Positions 55,244-64,000 of a stretch of 64,000 bases of DNA are shown piece after piece. Under the pieces are notes generated by a model. The model ran no database searches. It was not told where the DNA came from and was given only the letters and a program-made list of their open reading frames with translations. Origin of the DNA: Kushneria marisflavi (lineage in GTDB: Bacteria; Pseudomonadota; Gammaproteobacteria; Pseudomonadales; Halomonadaceae); the NCBI RefSeq assembly GCF_002157205.1, contig NZ_CP021358.1, forward strand, positions 1-64,000, read 5' to 3'. A program made the translations under genes and the position numbers. Positions within the stretch are counted from its first letter, which is position 1. Each line of letters begins with the position of its first letter.

Positions 55244-56416
55244 TTATAGCGTGTCATCCACGGGTTCGTCCGATGGATCAAGCGTGTGACGATTGATCTG
55301 ACCATGCCACTCCTGCGTCTCAGCGTGAAGATAGCGTGCAGTGGTCTCAAGTCTTGAATGGCGTGCCGTGCGTGATAGATAGCGCAGCTCAACGCCCTGC
55401 TGCGCCTGATGGGTAATCGCCGTATGGCGCAGCCAGTGCGGTGTGGCCTGTCGCAGGCGCTGCGCTTCGTATGACGTTGACTCGTTTTCGTACTCTCTCG
55501 TCTGCGCCAGCCTCTCAAAGGTTGCCTTGATCATGCGATAAAGCTGATTGTCACCGACTCCTCGCTGGCCATCCAGCGCACGTATGACCGGCGTTTCCTC
55601 TTCAGGCGACGGTGTGGCCGGCAGTCCAAGCATGTCGCGCCACTGCCTCAGTGCGGCCATCATGGCATCCGGTACCGGAATGCTGGCTCGCTTGCCGCCC
55701 TTCCCGGCCACCTGCCACCACCACTGACCTTCGCGCATCCGAAAGTCATTCATGCGGGCATGGCTCATTTCGCTGATACGTGGGGCCAGCAGATAGGCAA
55801 AAGCGAAAACGAAACGCTGACGCTCAAATTCATAGCGCGCCCGAACCGTGGCGTCTGTAGGCAGCGTATTGAGCTGCTGCCAGCACCATCGCCATAGCGG
55901 GCGCTCAATATAGCGCTCAACAGCATTTGATGTGTTATCGAGTCGGCGACGCTTGTCGCGCATCAGTCTGAAGGGATTCTGACTCAGCCAACCGGCCTCG
56001 ATCAGCCAGCCAAACAGGGTCTGCAGAATGACCAGAGCCTGGCGCCTGCTGGCAGCAGAAAGCCCCTTTCGAAAGGGGCGCCACGCCTTACTATGCCTGG
56101 GGCTGGGCGGCCCAATCCATTCAGCAGCCGGTCTGGGATCGGCAAGAAATTCCTCGAACGTGTCCAGTGCACGCCGATCAAGGTGTGCAAGTCGCTTGCC
56201 CTTGTCTTCCAGCCACAACAGCAGCCGCTCGGCTTCCTTGCGGTACTGCCTGAAGGTCTGTGGGCTGGTGCGATATTCCATGAGCCAGGCCGCCACAATT
56301 TCCCGATCGCTTCCTGCTTCGACCAATTGACCGGACATGGCAGGCGCTGCCCTCTCGATCAGGGCCGCCTCCTGCATCGAATCGCTTGCAGGCTCTACGC
56401 CCAATGGCTTTTTCAT
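55244..56416 (-). CDS. Tyrosine site-specific recombinase (TnpS-like)
   Basis: A 390-residue integrase/recombinase. The N-terminal SAM-like core-binding domain (about 35-145) and catalytic domain (about 165-370) are both present and the active site is complete: Arg213 (APRISEM), Lys239 (AGKGGK), His327 and Arg330 (TPHWLRHT), His353 (RHSRLETTA) and the nucleophile Tyr362. It is divergent from a KfrA-like coiled-coil gene across 237 bp holding a 34-bp core-site-like inverted repeat. That arrangement resembles tnpS/tnpT of Tn4651-type elements. No transposase, phage gene or tRNA is adjacent, and flanking genes are core. Function here is inferred: dimer/cointegrate resolution or site-specific inversion. 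Confidence 0.9.
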   Translation of the reverse strand: MKKPLGVEPASDSMQEAALIERAAPAMSGQLVEAGSDREIVAAWLMEYRTSPQTFRQYRKEAERLLLWLEDKGKRLAHLDRRALDTFEEFLADPRPAAEWIGPPSPRHSKAWRPFRKGLSAASRRQALVILQTLFGWLIEAGWLSQNPFRLMRDKRRRLDNTSNAVERYIERPLWRWCWQQLNTLPTDATVRARYEFERQRFVFAFAYLLAPRISEMSHARMNDFRMREGQWWWQVAGKGGKRASIPVPDAMMAALRQWRDMLGLPATPSPEEETPVIRALDGQRGVGDNQLYRMIKATFERLAQTREYENESTSYEAQRLRQATPHWLRHTAITHQAQQGVELRYLSRTARHSRLETTARYLHAETQEWHGQINRHTLDPSDEPVDDTL

Positions 56417-56475
56417 CGCATCTTCGCCCTGCTTTCATCGATATCCTAGGGTGCCATTGTAGCGACTACAGTCAA

Positions 56476-56509
56476 TAAAATCATGATAAGACGCGTAATC
56501 ATGATTTTA
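56476..56509. other. 34-bp 12-10-12 inverted repeat, putative recombination core site
   Basis: TAAAATCATGAT (56476-56487) and ATCATGATTTTA (56498-56509) are perfect inverted arms around the asymmetric 10-bp spacer AAGACGCGTA. Size and form are like a tyrosine-recombinase core (compare loxP or dif, 28-34 bp). It lies 60 bp upstream of the recombinase start, inside the divergent intergenic gap. Alternatively it is an operator for the divergent promoters. Confidence 0.6.
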
Positions 56510-56530
56510 CGGCTTGTTTCATAAATAAAT

Positions 56531-56553
56531 TTACGTAATACGTAAATACGTAA
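56531..56553. repeat. Three TACGTAA repeats, candidate binding sites for the KfrA-like protein
   Basis: TACGTAA occurs at 56532, 56539 and 56547, with phases of 7 and 8 bp; the first two form a near-palindrome (56531-56545). The tract is AT-rich and lies 22 bp to the right of the 34-bp inverted repeat. It may be an accessory-protein site or part of the promoter. Confidence 0.5.
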
Positions 56554-56653
56554 TAGTGTTTTTGTCACAATAAGGCGCTATAGTGGTGAAAAAACGCAGC
56601 CCTTCTCCAACAACATCAATCATTGGGCGTTACAGGGAACTCAGGAGGCCGTC

Positions 56654-57619
56654 ATGGCACGAAGTGGCGTGCAATTCGAAGATGTACAGAGGGCGATAGA
56701 AACCCTCATCCAACGCGGTGATGTCCCAAGCGTTCAGCGCATACGCGAAGTTCTGGGCACCGGCAGTTTTACTACCATCAGTGACCACCTGCGGGAGTGG
56801 CGGGCCAGACGCGAGGAAAATCGTGATGTCCCCCTGCCGCAGGCCATCCCTGAACGCCTGCACGATGCGCTGGCCGGGCTGTGGCAGCAGGCGCAGGAGG
56901 AAGCCGGCGAAGCTCTGTCCTTCTATCGCCAGCAATCCGATGAGCAGGTAGAGCAGGCGCAAGAGGAAACACGGCAGGCCCAGCGACGTGTTGAAGATAC
57001 CGAGCAGCGTCTGGCTGCCTTGAGTGAGCGCCTGGACAGCACGGCGGCGCGACTGGAAGAAAAGGCGACCAGTCTTGCCAGGCTTGAAAGCGAAGCGGCG
57101 CATCTGCGTGGCCAGCTTGAAGAGCGCGATCAGCGTCTGGCCATGCGTGATCGTCAGATCAATACGCTCAGCGAGGAGCGTGACCGCCTTGAGCGTGAAC
57201 ATCATGAAAATCTCGAGCAGCTCGATCAGACATACAAGCGACGACTGTCACAGGAAGAGTCACGTCATGAAAGCGCTGAAAATCGCCTGATGCAGCTGCT
57301 GGATAGCGCCCGTCATGAAAAGCAGGAGCTTGAAAAACAGGCACGTCGCCGACATGAGCAGCTCGAGGAGCGGATCGAAAAGATTACGGCTCAGATGGAG
57401 CAGCAGCGCCGCACGCTACAGGAAGAAGAGCGCAAGATGCGCGATTTGAGCCAGCACGCCCGCCACAATGAGCAACAGCTTCAGGAAAGTCGGGGGCGAG
57501 AAGACCATCTTTCAGGTCTGCTGGCAGAGCGTGACCAAGAGCTGGCGCGCTTGCGCACGGAACTTAGAGTGCTGCAGGAGCGTCTTTCCAAGGCACCCAT
57601 ACCGCCTTTCGTGTATTAA
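56654..57619 (+). CDS. KfrA-like DNA-binding coiled-coil protein (TnpT-like)
   Basis: A 321-residue protein. The first 50 residues match the KfrA N-terminal DNA-binding domain (GVQFEDVQRAIETLIQRGDVPSVQRIREVLGTGSFTTISDHLREW). From about 80 to 312 it is one long coiled coil rich in Glu, Arg, Gln and Leu. KfrA proteins are plasmid-borne repressors or nucleoid-like factors; TnpT of Tn4651, the auxiliary for TnpS recombination, has the same build. An AGGAGG box precedes the ATG by 6 bp. It is divergent from the tyrosine recombinase and followed by a strong terminator, so the two form a self-contained module. Confidence 0.85.
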   Translation: MARSGVQFEDVQRAIETLIQRGDVPSVQRIREVLGTGSFTTISDHLREWRARREENRDVPLPQAIPERLHDALAGLWQQAQEEAGEALSFYRQQSDEQVEQAQEETRQAQRRVEDTEQRLAALSERLDSTAARLEEKATSLARLESEAAHLRGQLEERDQRLAMRDRQINTLSEERDRLEREHHENLEQLDQTYKRRLSQEESRHESAENRLMQLLDSARHEKQELEKQARRRHEQLEERIEKITAQMEQQRRTLQEEERKMRDLSQHARHNEQQLQESRGREDHLSGLLAERDQELARLRTELRVLQERLSKAPIPPFVY

Positions 57620-57643
57620 GAATGTGCATCGGCAGGCGATCAT

Positions 57644-57672
57644 AAAAAACCCCGGCAAGCCGGGGTTTTTTT
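57644..57672. terminator. Bidirectional terminator between the KfrA-like gene and nfuA
   Basis: Six As and CCCCGGC pair with GCCGGGG and six or more Ts (57644-57671), with a 2-base loop. Both convergent genes can use it. Confidence 0.9.
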
Positions 57673-57713
57673 ACGCCTGGAATTTGATGCTGTCAGGTAG
57701 CCCTGACACTGAA

Positions 57714-58301
57714 TCAATAGTAGGCGTTGGTCGTATCGGTGTGGTCTGTCACATCACGGATCGCTGTCAGCTCGGGGATGCGCTCGGTCAAAGTCTTCTC
57801 GACACCCTGCTTGAGCGTGATATCCACTGCAGCGCAGCCCTGGCAGCCACCACCAAACTGGAGTACGGCGACATTGTCTTCGGTCAGCTGAATCAGGCGA
57901 ATCTCGCCACCGTGAGCAGCCAGCCCCGGGTTGATCTCGCTATAAAGAATATAGTTGACGCGGTCTTCCAGTGGGCTGTCCTCGCTGACCTGCGGCATCT
58001 TGGCATTGGGGGCCTTGATGGTCAGCTGACCGCCCATGCGGTCGGCATTGAAATCAACCACGGCATCTTCCAGAAAGGCCACGCTGTGCTTTTCGAGAAA
58101 GAGGTCAAATTTTTCAAGCGGGATGCGCTCATCGCTTTCTTCTTCCTCGCCGGGCCTGCAATAGGCCAGACAGGTTTCCGCATAGGGCGTACCCGGCTGA
58201 GTGATAAAGACACGCACGCCGATGCCCTCGACGTCCTGACGCGAAAGCAGGTCGGCGAGATACTCCTGGGCGCTTTCGGTAATTTCGATGGTCTGACTCA
58301 T
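57714..58301 (-). CDS. nfuA: Fe-S biogenesis protein NfuA
   Basis: A carrier that delivers [4Fe-4S] clusters to client enzymes, especially under stress. The 195-residue protein has an N-terminal degenerate A-type domain ([26 protein letters not shown]) and the C-terminal Nfu domain with the cluster-binding Cys153 and Cys156 in [17 protein letters not shown] 58301 begins the conserved [10 protein letters not shown] with a GAGG box upstream; the open frame extends 40 codons further without homology. It is divergent from metH. Confidence 0.95.
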   Translation of the reverse strand: MSQTIEITESAQEYLADLLSRQDVEGIGVRVFITQPGTPYAETCLAYCRPGEEEESDERIPLEKFDLFLEKHSVAFLEDAVVDFNADRMGGQLTIKAPNAKMPQVSEDSPLEDRVNYILYSEINPGLAAHGGEIRLIQLTEDNVAVLQFGGGCQGCAAVDITLKQGVEKTLTERIPELTAIRDVTDHTDTTNAYY

Positions 58302-58507
58302 TGACGGCCTCGTACGCAATCGCGGTAAAGAAATCTGTCGATATTTTATGCCAGCCAGCCGCTCGCGACAAATCCGAGTGCAATACTCGGGTAAATAAAC
58401 CCGGCCTTCAAAGGCCTGCATCGCTTGATCCGGGGATATGCATGACCTTGGCTCACGCGCGTCGTGAATGTCTTTCAGGCAGTAAGTCTGTCTGGCTGTC
58501 AGGGGTT

Positions 58508-58516
58508 TGCTAGAAT
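58508..58516 (+). promoter_or_regulatory. Possible extended -10 promoter of metH
   Basis: TGCTAGAAT (TG at 58508-58509, TAGAAT at 58511-58516) is an extended -10 element 49 bp before the metH ATG. The -35 region is weak. No cobalamin or SAM riboswitch was recognised in the 263-bp gap. Confidence 0.45.
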
Positions 58517-58564
58517 ACGCCCTCTTTCACGACTGCCCCACTGTTTACCCGGAGATCACCTTCC

Positions 58565-62272
<3,708 letters not shown>

Positions 62273-62333
62273 TCCGGTTTTCCTGTCCTGTCCTGTCAGG
62301 TCATGAGCCCGTTAGCGGTCAATGTGTCGCGAT

Positions 62334-62364
62334 AAAAAAAGGCCTCTCATTGAGAGGCTCTTTT
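62334..62364. terminator. Bidirectional terminator between metH and the Smr gene
   Basis: Seven As precede the stem GCCTCTC/GAGAGGC (62342-62348 and 62352-62358) with a 3-base loop, followed by TCTTTTG. The gene on the other strand converges here. Confidence 0.75.
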
Positions 62365-62410
62365 GATATGACGGTCATGTGCCGGCAGCTGTTGATGGTA
62401 ATGCTGGCAC

Positions 62411-63010
62411 TTACGGCGCGCGACGGCGCTGATGCAGCTCACGGTTACGCTGGCGGGCACGATAGGATTTTTTCAGCATGACATAGGTCGCACCGAGCCC
62501 GCCATGACGTGGCTGGGCCGTGGCATAGGCCTGAACCTCGTCAAACTGCTCAAGCCATTTGCCCACATAGGAACGCACCACGTTGGCATGGCTTTCATCG
62601 CTTTTGCCACGACCGTGAACGATCATCACGCAACGCAGCTCATGCTGGTGCGCTTCACGGATAAATCTGAAAAGCTCGCGTCGACACTCGGCCACCGGGC
62701 GCTTTAACAGGTTCAATTGAGAGTCGACCTGATAGCCCCCATGACGCAGTTTCTCGATCACACCGGTTTGAATGCCGTCACGGCGAAACTCGATCGGGTC
62801 ATTGACGGGCAGTAAATCGACAAATTCATCGGACAGGAAGTTGCTTTCCTGCTCACCATCCTGGGCGCTGGCGCGTCTGGCCAGTTGCGCCTCGCTGGGA
62901 GGTCGCGCACCGGTGTTACCGGCATCGGCGCGGTTGCGTCCCTTGTTCAGCGGAATGACATCAGCCATTTCATGAAAGAACAGCTGCTCATCGCGTTGAT
63001 TGGCATTCAT
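62411..63010 (-). CDS. Smr-domain protein (MutS2-type, possible nuclease)
   Basis: A 199-residue protein. The N-terminal half (1-100) is charged and probably flexible. The Smr domain covers about 95-185 with DSQLNLLKRPVAECRRELFRFI, the HGRGKSDESHANVVRSYVGKWL loop and PRHGGLGATYVMLKKS. It is like E. coli SmrA (YdaL), a reported DNA nickase; family members elsewhere act in ribosome-collision mRNA cleavage. Which role applies is not decidable here. The C-terminal RARQRNRELHQRRRAP is strongly basic. Confidence 0.87.
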   Translation of the reverse strand: MNANQRDEQLFFHEMADVIPLNKGRNRADAGNTGARPPSEAQLARRASAQDGEQESNFLSDEFVDLLPVNDPIEFRRDGIQTGVIEKLRHGGYQVDSQLNLLKRPVAECRRELFRFIREAHQHELRCVMIVHGRGKSDESHANVVRSYVGKWLEQFDEVQAYATAQPRHGGLGATYVMLKKSYRARQRNRELHQRRRAP

Positions 63011-63148
63011 CGGGCTACTCCTCGCGTATTGGCCGGGTCACCAATAGGCTTTTCGTTCAAACAGGGGGACCGCCGTTTTGGCAGCATCAATGTCAGAGCG
63101 TCGCGTCGGGAATAAGGTATGAAGTGCCGAACCTCCCGGCCAATGCCG

Positions 63149-64000
63149 TTATGGGGTAATGGGTGTTTTCCTGTCGGATTCATTGTTCAGGGCTGACGCC
63201 ATCGAAACATCCAGCGCTTCATGATAGCGCTGCTGGGCCGTGCGCATAATGTCAGCCACCTTACTATAGCCTTCCGGCGGTCGATATTGCTCGGGCATGG
63301 TCCAGGGCAGGCCCGCCACGATTTCGCTAAGGGTAAGCGTATCAAGCGATTTGGCCAGTACCCACTCATCTTCGTCACTGATCACGACCCAGCCCTGCTC
63401 TGACAATACGTTCAGTAGCCTGTGGTAGTGACCTCCCAGCCGTTTTCGCGCATTTGACGCTTTCAAGGCGCCCTCACCACGTACATGCCTCTGATGTAGC
63501 AGTGTCAGCATGCCCAAGGCCTGCCAGAACTGCGGCCAGCGACGCCAGTCGGCATGCTGGGTTTCTCCCAGCCACGCGGCCAGTTCTGCGCCCATCAAAA
63601 TGATGAACCAGCTTAGAAAGATCCAGAGTAGAAAAAGTGGCACGGCAGCAAAAGCGCCATAAAGGATCTGATAGGAAGGAAAGTTGGTGACATAAATGGA
63701 AAAGCCCCACTTGGCCAGCTCCAGTGAAATCGATACCAATAGCGCACCCGCAGCAGCATGCTTGATACGCACGCGTGCGTTGGGCACGGTGACATAGATA
63801 AACCAGAAGGCCAGAAAGCTCAGAATCGGGGGTAAAAAGTGAAGGATCAAATCACTGCCTCCCAGCCAGGAGGCCGCTGAATTCAAAACGCTGATGGAGG
63901 CCAGATAGGAAGACAGCAAAAAGCCACTGCCGATCAGAATGGGACCCAGCGTCAATACCGCCCAGTAGACCAGAAACCCCATCAACCCATGGCGGTTGTG
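63149..64000 (-). CDS. YihY/BrkB-family membrane protein, C-terminal part (runs off the right edge)
   Basis: The frame continues past base 64000, so the N-terminus is missing; an apparent ATG at 63985 is internal, since the sequence there (YWAVLTLGPILIGSGFLLSSYL) aligns with the middle of YihY. Helices continue to about 63590 and are followed by a soluble C-terminal domain of about 130 residues with LTLSEIVAGLPWTMPEQYRPPEGY, longer than in E. coli YihY. The MFPSYQ-like NFPSYQILYGAFAAVPLFLLWIFLSWFIILMGAELA segment is diagnostic. Function is unknown; despite old annotations it is not RNase BN. Confidence 0.85.
   Translation of the reverse strand, partial: HNRHGLMGFLVYWAVLTLGPILIGSGFLLSSYLASISVLNSAASWLGGSDLILHFLPPILSFLAFWFIYVTVPNARVRIKHAAAGALLVSISLELAKWGFSIYVTNFPSYQILYGAFAAVPLFLLWIFLSWFIILMGAELAAWLGETQHADWRRWPQFWQALGMLTLLHQRHVRGEGALKASNARKRLGGHYHRLLNVLSEQGWVVISDEDEWVLAKSLDTLTLSEIVAGLPWTMPEQYRPPEGYSKVADIMRTAQQRYHEALDVSMASALNNESDRKTPITP

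Noticed and set aside
56459..56469. GTAG-CGA-CTAC mini-dyad near the recombinase start
   Set aside because: Four-base arms are too short to support a site by themselves; the adjacent 12-bp arms are the real signal.
62281..62295. TCCTG x3 short tandem repeat after metH
   Set aside because: It is too short, outside any gene and not at a promoter, so phase variation is not supported.

Overview
The window reads as a chromosomal segment of a halophilic or halotolerant gammaproteobacterium, most likely of the family Halomonadaceae. Three things point there. It carries a complete ectABC ectoine operon whose products look strongly like the Halomonas enzymes, plus otsBA for trehalose. The Tol-Pal, RuvABC, TamAB and UbiG-MupP blocks have gammaproteobacterial order. 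Base composition is moderately GC-rich with uniform codon use. Species is not assigned. No rRNA, tRNA, CRISPR array, insertion sequence or prophage was seen. Gene content is mostly core, with few intergenic gaps.

Layout. 1-4.1 kb (minus strand): a RegB/RegA-like redox two-component pair, an inositol-monophosphatase-family enzyme and the start of a Kef-type K+ efflux antiporter, with a proline-rich small protein divergent. 4.2-8.4 kb: prfC, mscL (with a zinc-ribbon tail), ygfZ, an HMA-like small protein and an OsmC-family protein. 8.6-15.8 kb: uvrB, nei, cardiolipin synthase, a dicarboxylate/amino-acid symporter divergent from a HypT-like LysR regulator, and acylphosphatase. 15.9-21.5 kb: otsB-otsA, a nucleoside hydrolase, a PAP2 phosphatase, a D-2-hydroxyacid dehydrogenase and an FmdB zinc-ribbon protein. 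21.6-32.2 kb (plus strand): aspS, yebC, ruvC-ruvA-ruvB, then ybgC-tolQ-tolR-tolA-tolB-pal-cpoB. 32.3-37.2 kb: ubiG-mupP (minus), galU with a degenerate UDP-glucose dehydrogenase homologue, and an Fe-type superoxide dismutase. 37.4-48.2 kb: a membrane-anchored coiled-coil protein, tamA-tamB, msrA, yheT, a beta-carbonic anhydrase and gor. 48.3-50.9 kb: ectABC with a good sigma-70 promoter and a strong terminator. 50.9-55.2 kb: a DUF1161 protein, then zur, a dihydroorotase, hisI and yidD on one strand, with a DUF2628 protein and sufE opposite. 55.2-57.6 kb: a tyrosine recombinase divergent from a KfrA-like coiled-coil protein. 57.7-64 kb: nfuA, metH, an Smr-domain protein and a truncated YihY-family membrane protein.

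How the genes fit together. Several groups serve osmotic and envelope physiology: ectABC, otsBA, mscL, the Kef antiporter, cardiolipin synthase, Tol-Pal and TamAB. Others serve oxidative and redox stress: RegBA-like, HypT-like, OsmC, MsrA, Gor, SOD, and the iron-sulfur factors SufE, NfuA and YgfZ.

Two regions deserve most attention. The first is the divergent recombinase/KfrA-like pair, whose 237-bp intergenic gap holds a perfect 12-10-12 inverted repeat (34 bp) and a cluster of TACGTAA repeats. It resembles the TnpS/TnpT cointegrate-resolution module of Tn4651-type transposons, but no transposase is visible and it sits between core genes. The second is the zur-dihydroorotase-hisI-yidD cluster, which looks like a zinc-limitation operon and includes an unusual YidD with a Cys/His-rich tail. 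A third curiosity is the UDP-glucose-dehydrogenase-like protein beside galU, which lacks the catalytic cysteine and the usual NAD-binding glycines.
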